Positions 20,470 through 31,600 of a stretch of 34,538 nucleotides of DNA are shown here, in pieces. The DNA comes from Chromera velia. Its lineage: Eukaryota > Sar > Chromeraceae. A program made the translations under genes and the position numbers. The stretch is taken from NCBI GenBank assembly GCA_018398765.1, contig JAHBMJ010000701.1:1-34538 (forward strand), read 5' to 3'. Positions within the stretch are counted from its first letter, which is position 1; each line of letters starts with the position of its first letter. The notes under the pieces are model-generated. The model made no database searches, was not told the origin of the DNA, and was given only the letters and a program-made list of their open reading frames with translations.

Positions 20470-20977
20470 ACGGGGAATGACTGGGTTGGGTCTGTCTCTT
20501 TCCCTTGTCTCCAGTACTAAAGGGGGAATGACTGGGTTGGGTCTGTCTCTTTCCCTTTTCTCCAGTACTAAAGGGGGAATGACTGGGTTGGATCTGTCTC
20601 TTTCCCTTTTCTCCAGTACTAAAGGGGGAATGACTGGGTTGGGTCTGTCTCTTTCCCTTTTTTCTAGTACTAAAGGGGGAATGACTGGGTTAGGTCTGTC
20701 TCTTTCCCTTGTCTCCAGTACTAAAGGGGGAATGACTGGGTTGGGTCTGTCTCTTTCCCTTTTCTCCAGTACTAAAGGGGGAATGACTGGGTTGAGTCTG
20801 TCTCTTTCCCTTTTCTCTAGTACTAAAGCTAGGGGGAATGACTGGGTTCGGTCTGTCTCTTTCCCTTTTCTCCAGTACTAAAGGCGGAATAACTGGGCTG
20901 GGTCTGTCTCTTTCCCTTTTCTCTGGTACTAAAGGGGGAATGACTGGGTTGGGCCTGTCTCTTTCCCTTTTCTCTCT
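20464..20977 (+). repeat. 51-bp minisatellite, ten copies, each resembling an intron 3' end
   Basis: TACTAA recurs at 20464, 20515, 20566, 20617, 20668, 20719, 20770, 20821, 20876 and 20927. The period is 51 bp except for one copy enlarged by 4 bases (GCTA). Each unit has TACTAAAGGGGGAATGACTG, a GGTCTGTC part, a CTTTCCC pyrimidine tract and usually CTCCAG. Since 51 is a multiple of three, a 17-residue repeat appears in translation. The first TACTAA contains the stop of the preceding coding segment. Confidence 0.95.
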
Positions 20978-22055
20978 CCGTCTTCAGCAAGTAAATCAAT
21001 CAGTCGTTTAATTAACCTCTCTGCAGTGCAGCATGCAAAAGTCAATCAGACAGACGCACTGCATGGTGACCGCACTGCATTCGATCGACCGGTGGAGTCA
21101 TCATCAAGCATCGATTCGAAACCAAATTCCCCCATTCCATTCAATAACATGCAACCTTGTGGTTGCTGCCTTGGCGCAGCCTTGCTGACAGTGTATCATC
21201 AGTGTATCATTTCTTTTCTAACCTTTTCCCTTTCCCTTTCTTTTAGATTTTCTTGCTGATTCCTCCTCACACACAGAGAAAACAAGAGAGGGAAAAAGCA
21301 TCTTTAACTTATCCCTTGCCTTGCTGCCGTGATTCTTTCATCATATCCCTTTCTGAGCTGTCCGGCGTGGAAGAAGGGCTTGAATGGCTCAATGGCATAT
21401 ACATTCTTTTTTCTATCAGGGAGATCAAAGAGAGAGTCAGTGCTAGCTGCATGTATGACGAACTAGATGACGAATGAATGTATGTTCAAGCAACGGGATG
21501 CAAACGAAAGAGATGCACAGTAGATTCATGCACTATAAGAGATGCATGAAGTTTTCACGCCGCTAAATGATCGTAAGGATATATAAAATCTACTAGCATA
21601 AAACCTTTTTGACAAAATGTAAAAACGATTTTTTTATGTGAAGTTAATAGCTTATATAATAATGTTATTTATATACATCTGAAATCAAAGTGAACTGCTG
21701 TTATAAAAAACCGAACTGCCTCGTGTATTGCCACCAAACGCTAAACGCCTATTCATAGGCCGATAGTGATGGTGTATGATGATGATGATGATACTAGTAG
21801 CTATACAGGTTTTACATAAAATTTTTAGATAAGTTTTGAGATCAATTAAGTAGTCAATTAGTGTTCACTTTCTAGGCGTGGTCGCTAGATAGATTATACA
21901 TATTAGATCTTTAAAAAAAAAAAATTATCTAACTAATCTAACTACTAATTTAAAGTTCTAAACTAATTCACAAAAACCTTATCCCTAGACTTCTCCTAGA
22001 TAGTACCTAGAACTTAGCGGGAAACTAGGCTCCCCATACATAAAAAAATATATAA
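20978..22055. other. No firm gene; becomes AT-rich after 21480
   Basis: Short frames at 21026-21259 and 21253-21477 have a possible acceptor in front (CTCTGCAG near 21026) but no recognisable domain. From about 21480 the sequence is AT-rich, with the motif GATGGTGTATGATGATGAT at 21768-21786. Confidence 0.3.
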
Positions 22056-22140
22056 AAAGCGGCAAAGCTAAAGCAGCAAAACCAAAGCGGCAAAGCCAAA
22101 GCTGCAAAGCCAAAGCGGTAAAGCCAAAGTCATAAAGCTA
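22056..22140 (+). repeat. Short tandem repeat based on GCGGCAAAGCCAAA
   Basis: About five imperfect units of roughly 16-18 bases (AGCGGCAAAGC(C/T)AAA with variants AGCAGCAAAACC and AGCTGCAAAGCC) lie in tandem at the edge of the AT-rich zone. Confidence 0.7.
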
Positions 22141-23100
22141 GCGGCAGCCATTGGCGGCAGATGCTGCAAGTTGATCAATCGTTTTCAGGCTTTGACGTGG
22201 GTGCAGAGAGAGTAGACAAACAAGCAGGCAGCCTCACATTGCCGCAGAAGGCTACCAGCTCCCAACACTATGAGCTTCTTCTGCAACAGTCGGAGACGGT
22301 TTTGCGAACTTCTTGTTCCCCCAGTCTCTTGACGTAGTTGAGGCCCTTAGAGTTGCCAGGTGTCCTTTCACTCCAGAATAAACAGCGGTGCTCCAAAAAG
22401 ACAACCACAGTCTGGATCTACAGAGCAAGTAAAGGAAGTAAAACACCGATAACGACCTTGGAGCTTCAACTGACTGAGGAGACGCCTGCGAGCTGGGCTC
22501 TCTATTCCATTCAGATCCAGAATCATGGCAAACACGGCGGTGCCCGTGACTTTATACACCTGGGTGTAGATGCCAGCCTTCCAGGTTTCCCCCTTCCTTC
22601 AATGCTGACCAGACAAGCCGCGCTCACGGCCGCAGCCAGTTTTTGAAAAGGCGGTGCTGTGTAGAAGAAGAAAATCAGAGGAGACGGCAAAAATCTGGGG
22701 GCATGACTCGATGGGGGTTTTCCACTTGGGTCAGGATGGCAAGTCACATGTATGCACCCGCCATGGAGCACTTCGATCAAGATGGCTATGATGGCATGAG
22801 TTTCCCAGTATTTGAACACCAGTCGTGGAAAAGCAAAGAGAATAAAGAAAAAGAGAAAAAAAGAGAGATGTAATAGAAGAAGGCGGGTAGCTTGGCTCCC
22901 TCCAGCCACCTTTTAATCCTACAGACCAGCGTTTAAAACCGACCTTTTCTCATAGTTCAGGACAAGCCTCTTTTGAGCCACTGGCGGTCATTTATCGTAT
23001 TTTTGCATATGTTTTCTCCTCTGGGGGGGGGCTGCCGAGCTTGTCTCTTGCCGAACGTTGGAAGCCTCGAAGGCTAAGCCACTAGTCTAGGTAGACAACC
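22141..23100 (+). other. Weak hypothetical ORFs, no assignable gene
   Basis: Frame 22338-22646 contains a plausible segment (TTLELQLTEETPASWALYS and HGGARDFIHLGVDASLPGF). A following frame to 22873 ends in a charged lysine tail. An acceptor-like CGTTTTCAG lies near 22188. These may be exon remnants, and no domain is recognised. Confidence 0.2.
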
Positions 23101-23637
23101 GTTATGATGGCATATGATGATGATGATAAAATAAATTTGGGCTAAAACCTGAATTAGTTTTTTTATCTTTTTATTTTTGTATGTCAGCTGAGCTTTGAGC
23201 TTTGAACTTAAAGTGCCTGCATGCTTTAAAAAAATAAATAAAAAAATAAAAAGTGAAAATGACTTTGAGTAATTAACTTTTTTTTTTATCATAAGATGAT
23301 TAAAGAGTTTGTGTTCATTGTAATGAATAATACTAGAGGTACTGTCTCCCACCTCAGGGGTTGCTAATCGATCAACCGTCCAAAAGACCCACACACTCAT
23401 ACCGTTGACTGCAGAGGCTATCTGCTGATTCAAACGGGCCCCACCGGGGGTCCATTCTCAGTTCCGGTTTAAACGAGTTCCGTGAGGGCGGGAAACACTC
23501 TATTGTTTTACGCATGGAGAGCCTGGGTGGGAAACACTCTAGGAATTAAGTAAGAAACACTGAAGTCTTAGAATTTCTACTTTCAAGATCCTTGAAATCA
23601 TCCTTCAAGTAACTCCTTTCTGTGGTTAGAAAGACGA

Positions 23638-24246
23638 CTAGGGTTCATACTGTAAACTTTAAGCCTTAAACAACGAAAACTCGATCAGGCTAACTTCTAG
23701 GCGCCGGCTAGAGAAAAAAGAAAGTAGATGATTTGGGTAGATTTTTTGTTTTTCTTTTTTACTTTTTGACCTTGAACAACACTTGACAACAGTTGTGCAA
23801 GACATAAACAACACTTGTACAACAGTTGAACAACAGTTGTTTGACTGAAAAAAAAAAGTAGACGATCTAAGGAGATCTTTTTTTTTTCTCTAGCCGGCGC
23901 CTATAGGCTAACTTTCTTTCTCTATTTCTATTTGTTTCTTTGAAACTTTATTAACATTTTATTAAATTTATAGGTGAAAATCGAATCTAGATCAAAGGTC
24001 TAATCCAACTAGCATTGTAGTTTAGCAATCAAACTATTGCCTAAACCGGTTTTGTATGGATTGTCTAGTATAAATACATGGTTTAAATATCAAAAGACAC
24101 CTACAGGTTGAAGTAATCGATAAAAAAACTAGTAAAAAAATATAGTACTGCCCATCAACTGTGTTGATGATCCCAATAAAGCTTAAAATATGTAAAACTC
24201 AGACAAACTTTCTTTTTTTTTTTAGAACTTACAGTGTGAACCCTAG
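23638..24246. mobile_element. Inverted-repeat-bounded AT-rich element with a nested MITE
   Basis: CTAGGGTTCATACTGTAA at 23638-23655 matches the reverse complement of 24229-24246 at 17 of 18 positions. The 609-bp interval has no coding frame and contains the MITE at 23697-23904, so the MITE may have inserted into an older element. No clear target-site duplication is visible at the outer ends. Confidence 0.45.
23697..23904. mobile_element. MITE of 208 bp with 23-bp terminal inverted repeats and 10-bp target duplication
   Basis: The left end reads CTAGGCGCCGGCTAGAG followed by an A-run. The right end is its inverse, with one difference at the outermost bases. Direct repeats AGGCTAACTT flank it at 23687-23696 and 23905-23914. 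Inside are imperfect repeats of ACAACACTTG / ACAACAGTTG and no ORF. A 9-11 bp duplication is typical of Mutator-like (MULE) transposons, so a MULE-mobilised non-autonomous element is the best guess. Confidence 0.75.
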
Positions 24247-25200
24247 AGAAACGATCTTCAAAGAGAGATTGCAAACTAGATTGTAAATCTTTAAGACTAG
24301 CTTTAAGAAGATTTGAAAGACTTAATTAATCAATGACAAATCGTTGATGATTGATGGGCCGGCACACTCAAGAAAGCGCGGAAGAGCAGCATGAGCGCTA
24401 AGCCCGGCTGCTCAGCGGGCAGCCCCATAGAGTATAATCTAATCTAAATTTAAGTTAATTTTACGTTTTAAAGTTTTTAAATAGTCTTAAAATAGATAGA
24501 TCATTATATTAGATTTAGGAGGGTAAAAAATCTAATCTAACACAAAATCTACTATCTAAAGACCACGTCTAGGTTCACTTTTCATCTGTGAATATGATAT
24601 TTCTAGCAGCGAATCTAGCTAACTTTATATTTATCGTGACCATTAGGAGTTTAGCTAGGAGTTTAGATACTAGTTCAGACAGGAATTTAGAGAAATTTAG
24701 CTAGGAATCTTTTTGGAGTATGAAATGCAAACTGGAGTAGAATCTAAAAGAATTAAACCCCCTGGAATTTAAAAACAAGAATTTACACTAGAATTTACAG
24801 CTAGATTTAGAACTAGATTTTAATAGAGGAATTTAGCGAATTTTGGAGGCTATTAAGGCCAATTTCTCATAAACTGTGATGAGTTAGAAGTTGATTTTAA
24901 CAGTGCTTATCTCAGTGCTTATAGAGGTATATTAAGTTTATATTACTTTATAAGCACCGTTAATTAATATATATGAATTGAATTGAATTGAGGCAGACAA
25001 AGCCAGTAAGCACACCCCTTGGGCTCTGGCTAACTGCGGGGCATGATATGCAGCATTGTTTGTTTTTTGTCTATTCAAAACGTACATGCAGAAAGAGGCA
25101 AGCCCAGATTGAGAGAGAAGGGCAATTGAAAGCGCTAGCTCAAAATGACTGGATGTCCTCCCACACCAACTGCTGAACAATGAGCACTATCTGGCCTTAA
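24247..25200. other. AT-rich sequence with scattered GGAATTTAG repeats, no gene seen
   Basis: Repeated variants of GGAATTTAG and GTTTAGCTAGGA fill 24600-24850. Their inverse (CTAAATTCC) fills 26420-26540 on the other side of the hAT-like element. The GC-rich island 24355-24425 contains no tRNA-like or coding signal that I can support. Confidence 0.4.
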
Positions 25201-25979
25201 TAGTGACTATGTTTGATTTGATTATATTTGATTTGATTTGATTTAATTTGAGCTTCAACCTCAAATATTTGATATTTGAGGTAAGATTTGAGGTTAACCT
25301 CTTAGGGTTCCTTACTGAGTCACTGACTTACTGTCACTCTGATCATTTTTCTCATGACAATAGTTATCAGAACATTTCTCATTTTCCGCTGCTGCATACT
25401 CACAGCCACAAATAGTTTCTCCTTCCCCCTCGGCTCCTTGTATTTTCACTTGACACTGAATCACATTTGCCCCCTTTTGTACGGACCATATTTTTTTTGC
25501 GTACCCGGCTCTAAAAACAAATGCCTCCTTCTTCCCGTTTGACCCTGTCGGATTGTGTGACATGTCTTTACGGGGTGTAAAATGTTTGCAGACGCTCAAA
25601 AAGGGGGCCGTAAAAGATGTTCCAGCACCAGAAAAGTCAACACAGCTGTTTGGGAAAACGTTCAGCTGATTGGTTTACCTCTGTATAAAGTAAAAAGGGG
25701 TGAAACGTTAATTTCAGTGCAGCTCAAAACGTTTTTTTTTTTTAGAGCAAACCATCAAGATTTAGGTTTTTTCATTTGAATCAGCATGCGTAACGGATCG
25801 GTACTTGCAAAAGTTTTTTTGGGACCTTCATATTTGAGGTTGAAAGTCATATTGATCAAATATTTGATCGTATTTTGATAGGTCTTTAAACACTAGGTCC
25901 TCCCTGACTGGATATTTGATTTGAGCTTAAGCCCTACCTCAAATCCAATCAAATTAAATCAAATCAAACATGGTCACTA
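25201..25979 (-). mobile_element. hAT-like DNA transposon remnant, 779 bp
   Basis: The ends are inverted copies: TAGTGACTATGTTTGATTTG on the left, and the reverse complement of the right end reads TAGTGACCATGTTTGATTTG. Similarity continues as TTTGA-rich sequence for about 60 bases. Flanks GGCCTTAA (25193-25200) and GGCTTCAA (25980-25987) agree at 6 of 8 positions, as expected of an aged 8-bp target duplication. hAT elements make 8-bp duplications and often start (C/T)AGTG. The interior holds a frame resembling a BED zinc finger. Confidence 0.55.
25312..25599 (-). pseudogene. BED-zinc-finger-like fragment of a transposase
   Basis: The 95-residue frame contains GYAKKIWSVQKGANVIQCQV and then an ICGCEYAA segment. 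This matches the general BED pattern of an aromatic (W) followed by a C...C pair, as found at the N terminus of hAT transposases. The second half of a finger (H...H/C) is unclear: CSDNYCHEKNDQ contains C and H residues at irregular spacing. No catalytic domain follows. Position inside a hAT-like element supports the reading, but the domain call is by eye. Confidence 0.35.
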
Positions 25980-26333
25980 GGCTTCAATGAAAGCAGAAAG
26001 AAGCACAGCAACACTGCGGGGGCGCATGGAGACATAAAGGCTCGGCATATGCGCACACCACATTCATATATTGAATTCTATGAGAAAAGAGAGACTTAGT
26101 GAAGAAAAGGAGAGATGAGAGGGGGAAACGGGTTTTTTGTAAGTGCTCACAATATTAATCTGAATGGGTTTTTTCGAAAGAAAGAGAAAAAAGTTTTTAG
26201 CTGGATTCTGCTGGCAAAAAGCCGGGGAAGGAAAGAGATTCTTATAGAAGAAAACCGTTTTGTGAAGACGGGACAATTGACAGAACAGAGACACACATTT
26301 AATTTATTATAGTTCATAAAAAATCGACGTCTC

Positions 26334-26378
26334 CAGCCCTAGCCCTAGCCCTAGCCCTGGCCCTAGCCCTAGCCCTAT
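26334..26378. repeat. Interstitial CCCTAG array, telomere-like
   Basis: Seven or so hexamer units of CCCTAG (one variant CCCTGG) lie in AT-rich DNA between direct copies of CGACGTC at about 26324 and 26381. The unit GGGCTA differs from standard TTAGGG or TTTAGGG telomere units. No other telomeric sequence is near. Confidence 0.8.
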
Positions 26379-26887
26379 AGCGACGTCCTACGGTTCTACG
26401 CAACGTCCAAAGTTTAAGTCCACTTTAGGAATTTATAGAGCTCTAAATTCTTTTAGATTCCTAGCCAAATTCGTTTAAATCTCTATTTAAATCTGGGTCT
26501 AAATTCCTCTAGAAATTCCTCTAAATTCCTAGGTACTTACACAATAGTTTGAAAATCTGTCATTAACCTGCTGTATGCGCTAGCTGCTGCGTTCTATCGA
26601 CACAGGTACGATAATTAAAAATAAGTAGTTCATCAAAAACGCTCATCCGTTTTCACTCACTGCATGTAACAGAAAGGTGGCTTTAAGGTGTTACGAACTC
26701 TGTTGATGTTCTGTAACTCACTTTCTTAGTAGTAAATTCTTACCAGAACGCTTCATAAATTTGTACACATAATTAACACTTAATGATAACAACGGTGACT
26801 ATAATGTTAAAAGTTTCACGCAGGTGATTCTAAAAGGTATACATTTTAGATCGCTATGCATCATTGTAATCCGTTATCGTCCTTTTC
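26379..26887. other. AT-rich 3' flank of the NAT10 homologue, no gene seen
   Basis: CTAAATTCC-type repeats occupy 26420-26540. The remainder to the stop codon of the minus-strand gene at 26888 should hold its 3' UTR and poly(A) site, but I see no distinctive signal. Confidence 0.4.
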
Positions 26888-28544
26888 TCATCGTTTGCTC
26901 TTCGACTTTTGCTGCTGAAATTTTGAAGTCTTCTTCCCTCCTTTTCCCCCTCCCCCTTCTTTGCCTTGCCGCTGACTTTTCTTCATTCGGGGATCGGAAG
27001 GATCGAAACCTCCCGTCTCTGCTGACGCTTCCTGCTGGGGCTTCCTCTTAATGGATACCGAAAAAGATTCCCCCCCTCCAGGACCACCAAGACGCTTTCG
27101 CCCCTTCATGGCAGCTGCAAGGTCTGCATCCGTCAGGTCCCCCACATTGTATCTCTGGGCCTCTTTGCTCTTGCTCAGGGAATCCATCAACTGACGGCGC
27201 TGTTCTGCAAGTTTTCCCTCCACCTCTGCAGCCCCTTCCGCAAGCTCCTGAGCAAAGGACGATGTCGGCAACGCGGCCCCTCCCAGTGAGGCACTCGCTG
27301 CAGCTGCCGACGAGGGGGGGAGCCCCGAGAGCGCCTCCGCCTTCTCCCTTTCCCTCTGGAGGTCTCGACGAACGGACGTCTCTTGGAGCTTTCGCAAATG
27401 GGTGTGGAGACGAACCTGAAAGAGGAAGAGTGAGATTGATGGAGAGAAAAGATGTGTCAAGCGCTTCCAGGAGAAAAATGGATCAACGAAAAAAGGACCC
27501 ACCTGTACGTTTGTGTCAACACGAAATAAGGACCAGCAAATGAGAATGAGCTGTTGAAGCAAAAACCTCGAAGGAACAGCGAGGAACCGGGCAACGAAGC
27601 AGCAAAGATAGAAGACCGAGCACGAGGCTAAAAGCTCAAAAGACCCAACAAACCAATCAGCAAGAGCTACTGCATTGAAGAGCAAAAAGAACCAAAACGC
27701 CCACCCACCCACCATGGAGCGATTGAACAGAGCGAGCAGCTGATGGACCGGAACCCCGAGTTCCTTGCTGATGTCTTCCACTGCAACAGTTGGTTTTCGC
27801 AGAAGAAAGGAAGGAAGACACACAGGAGGAAGACGAATTGAAACCGTGTCAAGGTTTTCCCTCTTCCCCCACACGGTCTCTTCTCGCTTTTGTTCACGAA
27901 AACAAGAAAACCGCTCTATGGATGGATGGATGGATGGATGTATGGATTCTCTTCAGTCAAGAGGATCATTTCTCGTCAGTGCTGTCAGAAGCAGAACTGG
28001 TTTTTGATCGGGTATCATCATCAGAGAATGAAGCAAGTACCTTCACGCCCCGACGCTGGGCCACTGTGCGTGACCATGACCGTCAGGCAGAAACGCGACA
28101 CTGAGATAAAACCAGACAGAAAGAAAGTGAGAAAAAGAAAATATCACCCGCCCCAAAAACGAACGTTCCTTCAAACTTACAAGATCGCCTTTGGCATCCA
28201 ATCCCCAGGAGCACTGCCGTCTGGACAAACGACAGGGAGACCCCGGAGAGTCTGCACACACACTCACAGACAGGTGCCCAAAAAGCTCAACACCCCCCCA
28301 ACCGATCAAAGGAAGGCCTGGTGATGCATGGATTCTCTTTCTCCCTTGCTTGCATATCTCTTTCTGATTCGTGTCTGGTTTTTGTCTGTTTTTCTGTTGT
28401 TTTTGGAGCTCTCTAGCTGTCTCTGTCGTCTCTCAGATGCAGTATCTCAACAGGACCTGACTCAAACATCAGAGATGTGAGAAGGCGCTGTCTGATGACC
28501 GTCGTGAGTTGTGAGCGAACTCTGGCCGCTGCTCATCACTGGAC

Positions 28545-28603
<59 letters not shown>

Positions 28604-31600
28604 AACAACGAACGAACGAACGAAAGAAAGAAAGAAAAGAAAGAATAAGAATCAAGGAAGGAAATAGAAGAGAGGAATGCACGGCAGAAGAGAGGTCAGA
28701 GAAAGATGAGTTGACTAGTTCCATGAATAGATCAGATCGTTGAACAACAAAATAGAATGCATACAGGCTCAACCTAGGCATGTGTGAGTGAGTCTACTAC
28801 TGTCTTCCTGTCTGCATGTCGGTTCAAAGACGTTACTGACGCACACAGAGGGTGTTTTTTCCGCGTTCTCTTCTTCTTCTGTCTAAACCCTCATGAGATG
28901 ATATGCCTCCGTCAGATAGGAGCGAAAGAACTTTGAAACTTGTGGCATCAACGGAATCACCCGAGGGAGACTCTCAGCTGAACTATGCCTAAGTTTATGT
29001 TATCATCATTGAGGAGGCCTTCTTTCTTTCTTTCTTTCTTTTTTTCTTTCTTTCTTCCTTCCGTCTTCCTTCTTTGAACTGCGATGTCTGATTGTGTCTC
29101 TGCTTTAATTCTTTCCCCCCCAGAAAGAACTTTGGCGGCAGATGAGATCTCTCAGTCAGTCGCTCATCGTGCTGATGGATGGTGTCAGGGAGACAGAGAC
29201 AGAGACATGGATGGGAGAAAGACAAGACAAAAAAAGGCCAGACAAGAGGGAGGAAGCTTCGAGAAAGAGAGAGAGGAGGAATGACTATTGACTGTTGACG
29301 GACAGACCGAATGACAGACCTTCTGTTGAAGAAAAGTGAAGCGAGAACAGGGAGAAGGTCAAGAACAAGGGAACGCTCCGCCATGTTTTGCGCGTATTTC
29401 TTCAGTCTGAGGAGATCATGATCCGTCAAAAAGAACTTCAAGGAAGAGGCCGTCAGAGGAGGAAGAGCATGAGGATCATCCACAGCCTCCCCCCCACCAG
29501 CAGCAGTCTCCCCTTCCTCACCCCCGTCTTGTGCAGTCTCCATGCTGGTGTCGTCTTTCCGAGCACTGGACGAAGAAGAAGAAGCGCCGCCACTCGGGGG
29601 CTCCACCAGAGAAAGGGCGAGCCGACAGGGAAGAGAATGAAAAACCGATCCCAAAAGACCCAACAGACGCGAACGGAAGTCACTGACGAATCCTTTCAAC
29701 CACCCTCCTTCCCTTTCCCTCTCCGAAAGGCTCTTGAGCATGATGGCTGAGTACTCCCCTGTGACTTCACTGGGCGTCTGCCTCAAGTAAACAGGCACAA
29801 ATCCTGCTCTTCTCCAGAAGTTAAACAGTTCCTGAGTCAGGCCGAAGGAAGTACCTACGTAGTCAATGGGGGAGTAGGGAGGATCGGATTCATCGCATGG
29901 GACTAGAAGGGGGGGGCACTTTCTGGGTGTCAGATCTTCTTTCTGAAGTTTCTTCCTCGCAGCTTTGGCCGCTTTATCTTCTTTATCTTCTTCGACCTCG
30001 TCCTCGTCCTCTTCAGCCTCCTCTTCCTCTTTCTTCTCGCTTTCCATGTCTTCATCATCGTCTTCGTCTTCCTCTTCGTCTTGCTTTGCTGTTCCCTTCT
30101 TCTCACCATTCTCATCAGCAGCAGCAAGAGACGAAAGGGAGACTCCCTTCTCCATCCCGAAGAAAGAGAGAAGCTGCTTCAAGGCCGCAGCCCCATACCC
30201 CATTCGTTGAAGAGACGGGTGAGTGGCGATGCGAACGACGCGGAGCTGAAGAAAAAAAGAGAGAACGAAAAAAAGAACGAAACGGAAATGAAGGGGAAGG
30301 GGAATGTCCATCCATCCATCCGGTTAGGTGGGAGATGAAATAAATAAACGCACACATTCATTCATTCATTCATTCATTTATTCATTCATCCAGTCAGTCA
30401 GTCAGTCAGTCAGTCAGTCCGTCAATCAGTCCGTCCGTCAGTCAGTCAGTCCGTCAGTCCGTCCGTCCGTCAGTCAGTCCGTCCGTCCGTCCGTCAGTCA
30501 GTCAGTCCGTCTGTCAGTGAAGTCAGCCATCGAAGCAATTCGATCGTTCAGGAGACTGCTGGAGGCCTCTGTGAGGTGATGTGAAATTTTTAATTTACAC
30601 AAACAGGATTCTAGACGAACAACCAAAAAAAAAAAGAGAGCAAGAGAGAAGAGAAGAGGGGAGAGAGGAAGAACGAAGAATATGGAAGGAAAGAAGTAGA
30701 AAGGAAGAAAGGAGAAAGAAAGAACGAAAGAAAGAAAGAAAGAAAGAAAGAAGGAAAGAAGAAAAAATGTTAGAGGGATGACTGACGACTCAGGCTGCAG
30801 GCGCAGAACGCAACCCTCCCGAGCCGCTAATACTCCCACGGGCTCTCCCTTAGAACATAAGTTGCAAGAGAGAGCCTAGTCTCGCATCCGCATGAAGATC
30901 GAAGGCGACTTTGAAACAACAGCCAACGACCGATCTCAGAATGCTTTCTCTTTCTCTTTCTCTCCCTCCCTGTCTCTCCCCTTCTCTCCGTGTGTGTGTG
31001 AGTTTCCATCGGGCGCAAGTGAGGGAAGGGGAAAGAAAAAAGTGCGAAACGACAAACAGAGCCCCCTCCCCCACTGACTTACTCCCGTGAGGGACCCGAA
31101 GTCCTCCTCAACGAAATGCTGAGAGAGAGTCCAAGGAAGCAAATCCCCACTCGGTCTCAGGCCTCTTCCGAGGGCAGCACGGATCGAGTCCTTTGTCAGT
31201 TGGCCCTCCACACACACCTGCGGAAAGACACACATACACACACACACACACACAAAGACATACACAAGTATGGTCAAGAGACTTACTTGCAGACACAAAC
31301 CCACCCAGAGAGGAGCACAAGAGGATACGACGAGCCACCCTCAGATCTCTATCTCTCTCACCGCATGCCTCGAAGAGAGAAGAAAAATTCAAGAGAGAAA
31401 GACCGACCCCGTTTCTCAGAGCGACTCAAGGAGAACAACATGAAAGGATACACAGGAACCCCAAGGTTTGATTGACACTACAATAAATAGACTAACTGCC
31501 AAGACGACTGACCGACCTGGATCGCCACGAGGACGTCTGGCAGTGCTGCCGTCTCCTCATCGACAGGCGGGAGGAGCACAAAGATCATATGTGCAGGGGC

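Noticed and set aside
20219-20881. A 220-residue frame with a perfect 17-residue repeat
   Set aside because: It is out of frame with the real coding segment at 20068-20469 and only reads through the 51-bp minisatellite; the GCTA insertion near 20829 ends the pattern.
28477-28743. Plus-strand ORF of 88 residues rich in Glu, Arg and Lys
   Set aside because: It is a translation of the GA/GAAA microsatellite in a NAT10 intron.
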